From NCBI GenBank assembly GCA_029987245.1, contig DALTWG010000001.1, positions 3,710-67,709 on the forward strand: DNA of 64,000 bases. Reading direction: 5' to 3'. The notes under the pieces are model-generated. The model had not been told where the DNA came from. It saw only the letters and a list, made by a program, of their open reading frames with translations, and searched no databases. Shown here piece by piece: positions 8,330-16,930 of the stretch. The position numbers were made by a program, and so were the translations under genes. Within the stretch, counting starts at the first letter, position 1, and every line of letters starts with the position of its first letter. This stretch comes from Methanocorpusculum sp. GTDB lineage: Archaea > Halobacteriota > Methanomicrobia > Methanomicrobiales > Methanocorpusculaceae.

Positions 8330-10693
8330 ATGACCCGCCATCAAACACCCGCGACCGGCCTTACCGCGCCGCAAGTCCGCGAAAGAAAAAACAGCGGCCT
8401 TGGCAACGATACCAGCATCAAAGTAAGCAAAAGCGTCTTTCAGATATTTGTCACCAACATCTTCACCTACTTCAACCTCATCTTCGCCGTCCTCGGCGTC
8501 TTCGTCTGCACCGCCTTCGATGGAAAAGACTGGTCTTTTATCTTCCAACTCTCCTTTCTCCTCGTCGTTATCGCAAACACCATAATCGGCATCGTACAGG
8601 AACTGCGCGCAAAACGTGTTCTTGACAAAATGATTATCCTCAACGCACCGAAAACAACCGTCATCCGCGACGGAGTAACAGCAACAATCCCCTCCGCCGA
8701 CCTGGTAAAAGACGACCTCATCATCTTAAACGCAGGAAACACAATACCCGCAGACGCCCGCATCTGCACCGGCACAGTCGCTGTCAATGAATCACTTCTT
8801 ACCGGAGAAGAACGCGAAATCAAAAAACAGCCCGGCGACGAACTCTTTTCAGGAAGCTGGATAGCTGCCGGAACCTGCACCGCCATACTGGAAAAAGTAG
8901 GCAGCGAATCCTATGCCGCAAAACTCTCGGTAGAAGCAAAAAAGATGAAACGCAGCGAACAGTCAGAAATGACCGTTTCAGTAAACAACCTGCTGAAATG
9001 GATAGGCATAATCATTCTGCCGGTGGGCATACTGCTTTTCATCAACTCCTTCGTCGCGCAGGCAAACACCTATGCAAACAGCGTGTTTTCAGTCGCCGGC
9101 GCAATAACCGCAATGATTCCCGAAGGCCTCTATCTTCTGATGTCAGTCGTACTTGCCGTCGGCACCGTCCGGCTTGCAAAACGCAGAGTTCTGCTCCATG
9201 AAATGAAAAGCATCGAGTCGCTTGCCCGTGTCGATATATTGTGCGTGGATAAAACCGGCACCATTACCCAGCCGAAAATGCAAATAGCCTCCGTCATGGA
9301 ATTTACCGCCGGCGCGGCAGATAAACTCAAGACCTATGTATCCGATGCGGTTGACAGCAACAGCACGATGCAGGCATTGAAAGAATATTATGCTGATGCA
9401 ACGGGCACGGGCGAAAACGCCGCGCCTGCGCTTGCACCGCTTGAAGTCACTGCCTTTTCCTCGTCGACAAAATACGGATTCATCCGCTACGCGGATGAAA
9501 CACTCTATCTTGGAGCGCCGGAATTTCTCTTAAGCGGCGATGCACTTGCAAAATTCAGCGCGGCAACGCTTGAGAATATAAAAAAAGGCGAGCGGGTGCT
9601 TGTTCTTGCAAAAGAATCCGACACGGAAAAAACCGCAATTGCCGCAGTGATGCTCAATAACGCCCTGCGGGAAAATGCAGTCGAGACATTTTCCTATTTT
9701 TACAGCCAGGGCGTAGCAATCAAGGTCATTTCCGGTGACAATCCTGTTACTGTATCAGAAGTCGCCCGCCGGGCCGGTATTGAAGGCGCAGAAAAGTATG
9801 TGGACGCGACAACACTTGTCTCTGAGGAGGATATTGAAAAAGCCGCGACCGCATACACCGTATTTGGCAGAGTAACACCGGCACAGAAAAGAAGTCTGGT
9901 TCTTGCCCTGAAAAAAGCAGGTCATACCGTTGCCATGACCGGCGACGGCGTTAATGACATCCTTGCCATGAAAGATGCCGACTGCAGTATTGCCATGGCA
10001 TCAGGCAGCGATGCCGCCTGTCAGGCATCCCAGGTCGTTTTGCTGGATTCTGATTTCTCCTGCATGCCTGATGTTGTTTTGGAAGGCCGGCGCGCAATCA
10101 ACAATCTCCAGCGCTCGGCAATTCTTTTCCTCTCCAAGAACACGTTCTCCCTGATTCTTTCACTGATGGCGCTGATTCTCTGCTTTACCTATCCGCTGCA
10201 GCCGTCGCAAATTATGATTGTAAGTGTCTTTACCATAGGCCTTCCCGGTCTGCTTCTGGCGGTCGAGCCAAACAAAGCAAGAATCAAGGGTAAATTTATC
10301 AAAAATGTGCTGCTGAAAGCGCTTCCCGCCGGAATTACCAGTTCTCTTTCGATAACGGTTATGGCACTCTACGGCGCCTGGGACCATGCAAACCCGTCAG
10401 TTCTTGCTACGTGCGCGACTATAGTTCTTGCAACAGTCGGGTTCATGATTCTTCGGCGCATCAGTTCTCCGATGAGCAAATACCGGGTGTTTGTGTATCT
10501 GTTCAGCATTGCAGGTTTTATTGCAGCGGCTTTGTTTTTGCCATGGTTCTTCGGCCTGGTGGCGCTGCCGGTTGAGGATATTATCGCGGTTGCGCTTATT
10601 ATTGCTGTTGCAGAGGGGGTCTTCTACTTTGTTTCAAAAGGAGTGGACAGAATTCTGGATAAGGAGATGAAAAAAGATGCAGCCCGAACTTAA
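8330..10693 (+). CDS. P-type cation ATPase, CtpE-like
   Basis: Membrane pump driven by ATP. In order: cytoplasmic N-terminus, first membrane hairpin (about 40-85), actuator domain with NESLLTGE (153-160), PEGL-type ion-site helix (AMIPEGLYLLMSVVLAVG, 261-278), phosphorylation site D307KTGT, the hinge TGDGVND, and six C-terminal helices. The GLTAPQVRERK...NIFTYFN N-terminus and PEGLYLL resemble the CtpE group, which is described as a calcium pump in mycobacteria; the substrate here is inferred. It stands alone. Its near relatives that I know are bacterial, so transfer is possible. The end is followed by about 120 bases without a gene. Confidence 0.88.
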   Translation: MTRHQTPATGLTAPQVRERKNSGLGNDTSIKVSKSVFQIFVTNIFTYFNLIFAVLGVFVCTAFDGKDWSFIFQLSFLLVVIANTIIGIVQELRAKRVLDKMIILNAPKTTVIRDGVTATIPSADLVKDDLIILNAGNTIPADARICTGTVAVNESLLTGEEREIKKQPGDELFSGSWIAAGTCTAILEKVGSESYAAKLSVEAKKMKRSEQSEMTVSVNNLLKWIGIIILPVGILLFINSFVAQANTYANSVFSVAGAITAMIPEGLYLLMSVVLAVGTVRLAKRRVLLHEMKSIESLARVDILCVDKTGTITQPKMQIASVMEFTAGAADKLKTYVSDAVDSNSTMQALKEYYADATGTGENAAPALAPLEVTAFSSSTKYGFIRYADETLYLGAPEFLLSGDALAKFSAATLENIKKGERVLVLAKESDTEKTAIAAVMLNNALRENAVETFSYFYSQGVAIKVISGDNPVTVSEVARRAGIEGAEKYVDATTLVSEEDIEKAATAYTVFGRVTPAQKRSLVLALKKAGHTVAMTGDGVNDILAMKDADCSIAMASGSDAACQASQVVLLDSDFSCMPDVVLEGRRAINNLQRSAILFLSKNTFSLILSLMALILCFTYPLQPSQIMIVSVFTIGLPGLLLAVEPNKARIKGKFIKNVLLKALPAGITSSLSITVMALYGAWDHANPSVLATCATIVLATVGFMILRRISSPMSKYRVFVYLFSIAGFIAAALFLPWFFGLVALPVEDIIAVALIIAVAEGVFYFVSKGVDRILDKEMKKDAART

Positions 10694-10813
10694 CAGTTGC
10701 ATCACATTCAATGATTTCTCTTTCAAAACTCTGATATAACAATCACTAACGAAATCAAAACAGAAAAAAATGCGGGAACCAAAGTTCCCTATTACACAAC
10801 AAACCAAAACGCC

Positions 10814-11086
10814 TTAACGCTTCGACTTTGCCTTTGCGCCCATCATGGAAGCCTTCGAGCGGCGGATCCGGCGGCGGACTCTCTCGTCTGCTACCTTCGG
10901 ACCGCGACCGCGGCCCTGCTGCTGGGAGTTTGCCATGCGGCTCTCAATCTTGGTTACGATAGCTGCTCTCTTGAATCTCTGATTCGGTCCCGGCTTCTTG
11001 ACCTCGCCCTCTTTCTGGGGGACAAGGCGAATCTGACCGTTGACACCTTTTACCTGGTGCCAGTTAATACTGCCTGTTTTGCCCAT
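10814..11086 (-). CDS. small basic protein, DUF5350-like
   Basis: 90 residues, strongly basic (the tail is rich in R and K: RVRRRIRRSKASMMGAKAKS), likely nucleic-acid or ribosome associated. It resembles the methanogen family DUF5350 (start MGKTGSINWHQVKG, motif KKPGPNQRFKRAA). No enzyme motif. An AAGGAG ribosome site lies ten bases upstream of the start. It is followed by T-rich sequence on the minus strand. Function unknown. Confidence 0.8.
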   Translation of the reverse strand: MGKTGSINWHQVKGVNGQIRLVPQKEGEVKKPGPNQRFKRAAIVTKIESRMANSQQQGRGRGPKVADERVRRRIRRSKASMMGAKAKSKR

Positions 11087-11158
11087 ATTTTGAACTCCTT
11101 ATCTTGTTGGTTTCACATTCACTTAAAGATATCTCTCTGACACGCCGAATGTTCCTCC

Positions 11159-12991
11159 TTAGAGGACCTTTCCAAGCTCGTCATTTAAGACCTCGGAAAC
11201 GACTTTCCCGTCGATTCTGCCGCGTACCTCCTTCATAACAACGCCCATCACCGGACCAAGCGCCGCTTTGCCGCGCGATTTAATAAACTCCACGCGCTCG
11301 GAAACGACACCCTTCACCAGCTTTTCCAAATCATCGCGCGAGAACGCCGGCGCCACTTTGGAGATAGCCTCCTGCACCGGCATACCCTTTGCGCAGGCAG
11401 TAAGGATATCCTGGACCGCCTCTTTTGCCGCCTGCCCGGCCTCAATCGCCTTCATGACACCGATAAGGGCGTCATCGGAAATTTTGTCCACATCCACATT
11501 CAGGCGGCCGAGCTCTTTAAGCGTGCCAAGAATCGTACGGGCGGCAAAGACCGGACGCACACCTTCAGAAACCGCGCGCTCAAACAGCGGCAGCTTCTCC
11601 GAATATGCCATCTGATGCGCCATACCCTCATCAAGACCCAGCTCGCCGGCAAACTTCTGTTCCTTCACCGTCAGCAGGTCCGGAATCTGAATTGACGCAA
11701 AATACTCATCCGAGACCGGAACCGGTAAAATATCAGTCTCCGGATACATGCGGGCCGCCCCCGGGAGCGGACGCATATACGCAGTAGAGCCGCCCTCAAG
11801 CATCTTGCGCGTCTCCTCCGGCACGCCCTCAAAAGCCATGCGGGCGCGCCTGATAATCATCTGCATCGCACACCGGCATTTCTCCTCGGTTGCAGCAACA
11901 ATTACGACTGCATCATCCTTACCGGCGCCAAGCGTCTCTTTGAGGACCTTAACCTCGTCGGCGGTTACGCCGTAGTTCGGCAGCTCGTCGGTGTGGAACA
12001 GACCGCCCACACCGCACTTCTTTGCGTAATCAGACATTTCCGAGCCAAGCCGCCGCCCCGGCTGGATTTCAAGACCAACCAGACCGTTGAAACCGTGCAG
12101 GACCGTTCCCAGAATAACTTTTGCCTTCTTTAACACATTCGATTTCGTGCCGGCAAAGACCTGCGTTACGTCATACACCTCGCCGTTGACAAGCGCATTG
12201 CGGGCCACTAATTCATCCCGGATGGCAAGAAGAGAGAGCTGTCTCTGCACCTCGCGCCGGACCACCTCGGCGATTAAATCAAGTTCCTGCACGCCCTTGA
12301 TTTCCACACGGGCGCCGTCGGCGATGGAAACATTCACATCCTGACGGATGGTGCCAAGACCGCGCTTTACCCGCCCGGTTGAACGCAGCGTCATGCCGAT
12401 GTACTGCGCAACATCGTGGACCTCTTCGGGTGTGTGCATGCACGGCGCCGTGGTGATTTCAATGAGCGGAATGCCGAGGCGGTCCACCGACCAGATGGTG
12501 CCTTCAACCCGCTGGCAGGCGTCTTCCTCGACCGCCACCGTCTCAATCCGGCAGGTATCGGCGACCGCGCCGTTGAGCGCCACAAGCGCCGTGCGCTGGA
12601 AGCCGCTTGTTGCCGAGCCGTCAACAATCATTTTGCGCATAGTGTGGACTTCCGCAAGAGGCGTCATTTTAAACATTTTGGCGATGGTGAGGACAATATC
12701 AAGCGCATCGCGGTTCAGCGGCGCGGGCGGTTCTTCATCGATTTCCACAAGACCGGTGGTGTCATACGTGTAGTAGGTAAACAGCCGGTCCTGCATGAGT
12801 TCCTCTTTTGCCGCCCGGTCGACATCACCCATCTCCGAGGCTGCAACCCGGAGATAGCGGTGTACCTCACCGGTGTGCTCGGCCGAGTCGCGAATTACCG
12901 TCGGCGAGTGACAGAACAGTTTTTCTTTGGTGTTCAACTGCTGGTGAATTTCAATACCGGCCTTAAGACCGAGGGCTTTGTAGTCTACCAT
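11159..12991 (-). CDS. gatE: Glu-tRNA(Gln) amidotransferase subunit E
   Basis: With GatD, converts Glu-tRNA(Gln) into Gln-tRNA(Gln), the archaeal route to glutaminyl-tRNA. 610 residues. The conserved N-terminal kinase-like core is plain (LKAGIEIHQQLNTKEKLFCHSP, DEEPPAPLN, GTIRQDVNVSI). A GAD-type insert and the C-terminal YqeY-like tail domain (KEVRGRIDGKVVSEVL) follow. I start at 12991 (MVDYKALGLK) rather than at the longer frame because a strong GGAGGTG site lies five bases upstream and homologues begin here. It follows gatD after one base (TAA-A-ATG). Confidence 0.96.
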   Translation of the reverse strand: MVDYKALGLKAGIEIHQQLNTKEKLFCHSPTVIRDSAEHTGEVHRYLRVAASEMGDVDRAAKEELMQDRLFTYYTYDTTGLVEIDEEPPAPLNRDALDIVLTIAKMFKMTPLAEVHTMRKMIVDGSATSGFQRTALVALNGAVADTCRIETVAVEEDACQRVEGTIWSVDRLGIPLIEITTAPCMHTPEEVHDVAQYIGMTLRSTGRVKRGLGTIRQDVNVSIADGARVEIKGVQELDLIAEVVRREVQRQLSLLAIRDELVARNALVNGEVYDVTQVFAGTKSNVLKKAKVILGTVLHGFNGLVGLEIQPGRRLGSEMSDYAKKCGVGGLFHTDELPNYGVTADEVKVLKETLGAGKDDAVVIVAATEEKCRCAMQMIIRRARMAFEGVPEETRKMLEGGSTAYMRPLPGAARMYPETDILPVPVSDEYFASIQIPDLLTVKEQKFAGELGLDEGMAHQMAYSEKLPLFERAVSEGVRPVFAARTILGTLKELGRLNVDVDKISDDALIGVMKAIEAGQAAKEAVQDILTACAKGMPVQEAISKVAPAFSRDDLEKLVKGVVSERVEFIKSRGKAALGPVMGVVMKEVRGRIDGKVVSEVLNDELGKVL

Positions 12992-12992
12992 T

Positions 12993-14237
12993 TTAGGCAC
13001 CTCCAAAATCAAATTCGCCTTTCAGATTTTTCTGCATAAGGGCGGCAGCGCCTCCTTCAGGTGCGTTTGCAAGCACCCACATCAGTTTTACCAGGGCAAC
13101 CTCCGGAAGCATGGAGCCGCCTTCAATAACGCCCGCGTTCAAGAGGTCGCGGCCCGTTTCATAGACGCGGTCGCAGACCGAGCCTGCCTGGCACTGGGAG
13201 GTCATGACAACCGTTGTGCCCGCGTCAGCGAGGGCTTTGATTTTCGGGATGCAGTCGGTGCCCACATGACCAAGTCCGGTGCCGGCGATAACAAGTCCCT
13301 TATATCCGGCGAATGCATCGAGAACCGCCGGGTTCATGCCCGGATAGTACTGCAGCAATCCGCAGTGCGGCTCAAGTTTATCATGGAGCGCAAGAGCATT
13401 GACCCCGCGGCGGACCGCATCAGAGGCAAGGTGTACCGCCCCTTCCGGATAGGTGACAGAACCCACCGGGGCTCTGCCGATGCTCTGGAAAGCGTCCCGG
13501 CGCGAGGTGTGGTTCTTTCGAACACGGGTTGCGCGGTGCAGGGAGCATGCCATGTCATCGGAGGTCGCATGCATACAGACCACAACCTCGCCGAGTTCGC
13601 TAATACCCGCCTTTGCAGAGCATATTGCATTCATGGCGTTATCTGACGAGGGGCGGTCAGCGCTTCTCTGTGCGCCGACGAAAATAACCGGGGCAGGGGT
13701 GTCAAGCATGAAAGAAAGTGCCGCCGCACTGTAGAGCATCGTGTCGGTGCCGTGGGTAATGATAATGCCTTTTGCCCCGGATTCAAGTTCAGCATAGACA
13801 GCGCGGGCAAGCTCCTGCCACATCACCGGGTTCATGTTTTCAGAGAGCACATTAAACGGCTGCAGGGTGTGATACTGCGCAATTTTTGCAAGTTCGGGGA
13901 TGCTGCGTAAAATATCTTCGGCGGTGAATTTGGAAGACACTGCGCCGGTCCGGTAATCCACGGTGCTTGCAATCGTTCCGCCGGTCGAGATAATGGAAAG
14001 TTTTGGAAGACTTGCGTCCTGCGCGGGGGCAGCCGGTTTTTCTGCGGTCTGTGCCGCGGCGGAGGCTGCTGCCTCCCCTTCAACCTCGCGGAGCGTACAG
14101 AGATTTTCCGGCACGCAGATATTGTATCCGCTGGATAATTTTACGATGGCATTGCTGCCTGCTGCATTAATGTAAATGCCTTGTAAGGTGAGTCCTGCAA
14201 ATGCGACGCTCACCGGGTCACTGTTTGAAAATGTCAT
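12993..14237 (-). CDS. gatD: Glu-tRNA(Gln) amidotransferase subunit D
   Basis: The asparaginase-like subunit that releases ammonia from glutamine or asparagine and passes it to GatE. 414 residues: an N-terminal beta-barrel (1-50), an Ala/Glu linker (about 54-76), then the amidohydrolase domain with nucleophile motif STGGTIAST (84-92) and the second motif ITHGTDTMLYSA. The start overlaps the argH stop by four bases (ATGA), and the stop is one base from the gatE start, so argH-gatD-gatE form one coupled operon. The Ala-rich linker is longer than I would expect. Confidence 0.96.
   Translation of the reverse strand: MTFSNSDPVSVAFAGLTLQGIYINAAGSNAIVKLSSGYNICVPENLCTLREVEGEAAASAAAQTAEKPAAPAQDASLPKLSIISTGGTIASTVDYRTGAVSSKFTAEDILRSIPELAKIAQYHTLQPFNVLSENMNPVMWQELARAVYAELESGAKGIIITHGTDTMLYSAAALSFMLDTPAPVIFVGAQRSADRPSSDNAMNAICSAKAGISELGEVVVCMHATSDDMACSLHRATRVRKNHTSRRDAFQSIGRAPVGSVTYPEGAVHLASDAVRRGVNALALHDKLEPHCGLLQYYPGMNPAVLDAFAGYKGLVIAGTGLGHVGTDCIPKIKALADAGTTVVMTSQCQAGSVCDRVYETGRDLLNAGVIEGGSMLPEVALVKLMWVLANAPEGGAAALMQKNLKGEFDFGGA
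12996..13004 (-). promoter_or_regulatory. Shine-Dalgarno site that sets the gatE start
   Basis: GGAGGTGCC on the minus strand, inside the last codons of gatD, four to six bases before the gatE ATG at 12991. It decides the start against the in-frame codon at 13012. Confidence 0.75.
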
Positions 14238-15709
14238 GCTAATTCCTGTATTTTTGCTGCTATTTTTTCGTCTGCGTCTTCGAGTGCATCACGCAGGATG
14301 TCGGAAGTAACCTCGTCCTGCACCAGCTGAATATCGGCAACCTGAATCGCCTTTTTGACCAGTTTCGGATTCGGCGAGCCAAACGTCTTCTTCGCTTTCA
14401 GATTCTCGCGCGGGTTGAGCACTTTGTCAATCAGGCTTTGCGTCAGCCCTTTCTTTTTTAAAGACCCCGCCCCGACTTCTTTAGCCGCTTTTTCCAGTGT
14501 TTCAAGGTCAAGGCTGCCTAATTTAACCGCCCGGCCGACAATATTGTGCGATGTCCTGAAAGGAAGGTTGTATTCGCGCACCATGAAGTCGGCAAGTTCC
14601 GTTGCGGTCGTGTTGCCGGCTTTTGCCTGCTTTTTCATGGCTGCCTCGTCAAACTCCGCGGTGTCGACAATTTCTGCAAGAAGCGACAAAGATGCGCCGA
14701 CTTGCGAAAAAGCACTCCAGAGATGCGGGTTTAAGTCCTGCAAATCCCGGTTGTAACTCATGGGCAGGGATTTGACAAGAGTAAGGCCTGAAGCCAGTTC
14801 GCCGCAGACGGCAGCGGATTTCGCCCGCATAATTTCAAGGGTGTCGGGGTTTTTCTTCTGGGGCATGATGCTCGAGGTCGAGCAGTAAGCGTCATTTAAA
14901 ACAACGAAGTGCACCAGGGGACTTGACCAGAGGATGAGTTCCTCGCACATGCGGCTGACGTTTGTCATGAGAATGGAGAGGTCCGCAAGGCTTTCGAGAA
15001 TGAAATCCCGGTTTGCAACGCCATCCATGGAGTTTTCCATGGGGCTCGCAAAGCCGAGGAGTTCTGCGGTATAGTCCCGGTCCAGATTAAAGCCGGTGCC
15101 TGCGAATGCGGCGCTTCCCAGCGGGCATTTGTTGAGGCGGGCGTAGGTGTCGAAGATGCGCGAGCTGTCGCGGGCGAAGAGGTTCTCATAGGAGAGAAGA
15201 TAGTGCGCTAAGGTTGTCGGCTGCGCATGCTGAAGATGAGTAAAGCCCGGCATAAGGGTGTTGATGTGTTCTTCGGCCCGCGCTAAAAGCACGCGGCGCA
15301 GTTCAAAGGTGCCCGCTAAAGTCTGCAAAAGGAGTTCGCGGGTGCGCATTTTCAGGCAGGTCGCTACTTCGTCGTTGCGGGACCGGCCTAAATGCATGCG
15401 GCCGCCGGCGTCGGCGCCCGCGTCTTCTATAAGGCAGGCTTCGATTCCTGCATGGATGTCTTCGCGTGTTTCGTCGAAGGCGCCGTCCGGGACGCCGTTT
15501 TCAAGGTAGCCGTGCAGGACGGTTAGGAGTTTTTTTGCTGACGCAGAGTCTATTAACTGCTGTTTTTCAAGCATCAGGACGTGCGCCATGTCGACTTTGA
15601 GGTCGCAGACGGCTATCTCGCGGTCGGCACGCATGGAAGAAAGATAGTCTTCCACCAGAGCGCTTCGCTCGGCGTCAAGTCTGCCGCTTCGTATTTGATC
15701 TGTTGCCAT
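14234..15709 (-). CDS. argH: argininosuccinate lyase
   Basis: Last step of arginine synthesis: argininosuccinate to arginine and fumarate. 491 residues of the fumarase/aspartase fold, with the signature SSIMPQKKNPDTLE, the active-site histidine region HLQHAQPTTLAHYLLSYE, and HLGRSRNDEVAT. It is the first gene of the operon with gatD and gatE; the overlap ATGA couples it to gatD. Why arginine synthesis is paired with tRNA amidation is not evident. About 115 bases of AT-rich promoter region lie upstream. Confidence 0.96.
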   Translation of the reverse strand: MATDQIRSGRLDAERSALVEDYLSSMRADREIAVCDLKVDMAHVLMLEKQQLIDSASAKKLLTVLHGYLENGVPDGAFDETREDIHAGIEACLIEDAGADAGGRMHLGRSRNDEVATCLKMRTRELLLQTLAGTFELRRVLLARAEEHINTLMPGFTHLQHAQPTTLAHYLLSYENLFARDSSRIFDTYARLNKCPLGSAAFAGTGFNLDRDYTAELLGFASPMENSMDGVANRDFILESLADLSILMTNVSRMCEELILWSSPLVHFVVLNDAYCSTSSIMPQKKNPDTLEIMRAKSAAVCGELASGLTLVKSLPMSYNRDLQDLNPHLWSAFSQVGASLSLLAEIVDTAEFDEAAMKKQAKAGNTTATELADFMVREYNLPFRTSHNIVGRAVKLGSLDLETLEKAAKEVGAGSLKKKGLTQSLIDKVLNPRENLKAKKTFGSPNPKLVKKAIQVADIQLVQDEVTSDILRDALEDADEKIAAKIQELA

Positions 15710-15826
15710 GAGTTGTTAATACCACTATTATATATGCGCTGGTGAGATATGTAGTTCTCTGTTTGGAGGGCTGGTTAAAAATCACCGGTTTTGGTCAAAC
15801 CGGAAAAAGAGAAAATGGATAGACGG

Positions 15827-16927
15827 TTATCCGAAATATGACTCGAAATCCGCGCCGTCAGCCCCGCGCGCCTCCCCTGCCTTCGAAAGCCGCGCAATAT
15901 GCTTCAGCCGTGCAAGGTAAGGCACCTGCACCGCCGGAAGAAGTGCAGAAACAATCCGGTCAACCTCCGCCGGCGAATATTCCTTTACAACATCCTCTGT
16001 CTCCTTGGGAAACGCCTTTTTCATCAGAGAAAAAGACATAACCTCCTTTTGCAGCCCGGCGGGGACCTTGAGCAGCGCATCGTCGCCGAAGACAATTTTT
16101 GAAACCATCCGGGGCGCCGGTGCCGGCAGGAATGCTTCGAGCGCTTCAATATGGCCCGCATTCTGCTTCACCGGGTTGTAGAGTTTTGTCTTGTACCCGT
16201 TGTCATACGAAACATTCCACTGTTTCATCCCTGCAGCACCGGTAACAAGCCCGGAATAGTTTTTGCACTCAATGACATAGACGCCTGAAACATGCACCAG
16301 CAGGCAGTCGATTTCTGTATATTTCCCGCGGCCAAGCGGGACGTAGAGATTGGATAAAACTTTGTGATAACCCTTGATTTTATTGCTTTTCAGAAACGCT
16401 GCGACATCGTCTTCAAACTCCGCGCCCCTGGTATATGAAGTGAGGCGCAGATAACATGCCTTTGCCTCGGACTCTGACATTTTGGAAAGGTCTTTGATTT
16501 TAGGCCAGGCAATGCGGGAATCAAATTCGTCCAGACTGCTTTGTGTGTCTTCTTTCCAGAGGTCGGCATACGCCTCATAGCCTTCGGCGCAGACTGCATC
16601 GCCGCCGGCTTCCTTAGCTGAAGATGCTGCCGCGGTTTTTGCCTTCGGCTTCGGCTTCGGATTTGCCGGGCTTTTTTTCGCCGGGCTTGCGATTTTTGCC
16701 GCCTGCTTTGGTTTCTGTTTTGCATCCTCCTTTGCTTCCTGCTTCGCATCCGCTTTCGCCTGCGGTTTTGTCCCGTTTTTCTTTTTCACGGCGGATTTTG
16801 CGGGCTGTGCCCTCTTTTTCTTTTTGGCGCCCTTTTTTTTGCGCCCGGCGTATATATAAATAAAAAAGCCGGTGAGAAGCGCAAGAAGCGCTAAAACAAG
16901 GATTACCCAGAGCCAGATTATATCCAT
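15827..16927 (-). CDS. membrane-anchored NERD-domain protein
   Basis: 366 residues: one N-terminal membrane helix (about 5-28), a long Lys/Ala/Pro-rich disordered linker (31-110) and a NERD (nuclease-related) domain. The domain shows GAEFEDDVAAFL, the catalytic-looking TEIDCLLVHVSGVYVIECKNYSG (E-x-D and E-x-K of the PD-(D/E)XK fold) and WNVSYDNG. The domain predicts DNA cleavage or processing; its role is unproven. It begins three bases after the U32 gene and is the last gene of the tRNA-Arg/trm1 operon. Confidence 0.85.
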   Translation of the reverse strand: MDIIWLWVILVLALLALLTGFFIYIYAGRKKKGAKKKKRAQPAKSAVKKKNGTKPQAKADAKQEAKEDAKQKPKQAAKIASPAKKSPANPKPKPKAKTAAASSAKEAGGDAVCAEGYEAYADLWKEDTQSSLDEFDSRIAWPKIKDLSKMSESEAKACYLRLTSYTRGAEFEDDVAAFLKSNKIKGYHKVLSNLYVPLGRGKYTEIDCLLVHVSGVYVIECKNYSGLVTGAAGMKQWNVSYDNGYKTKLYNPVKQNAGHIEALEAFLPAPAPRMVSKIVFGDDALLKVPAGLQKEVMSFSLMKKAFPKETEDVVKEYSPAEVDRIVSALLPAVQVPYLARLKHIARLSKAGEARGADGADFESYFG

Positions 16928-16930
16928 AAC

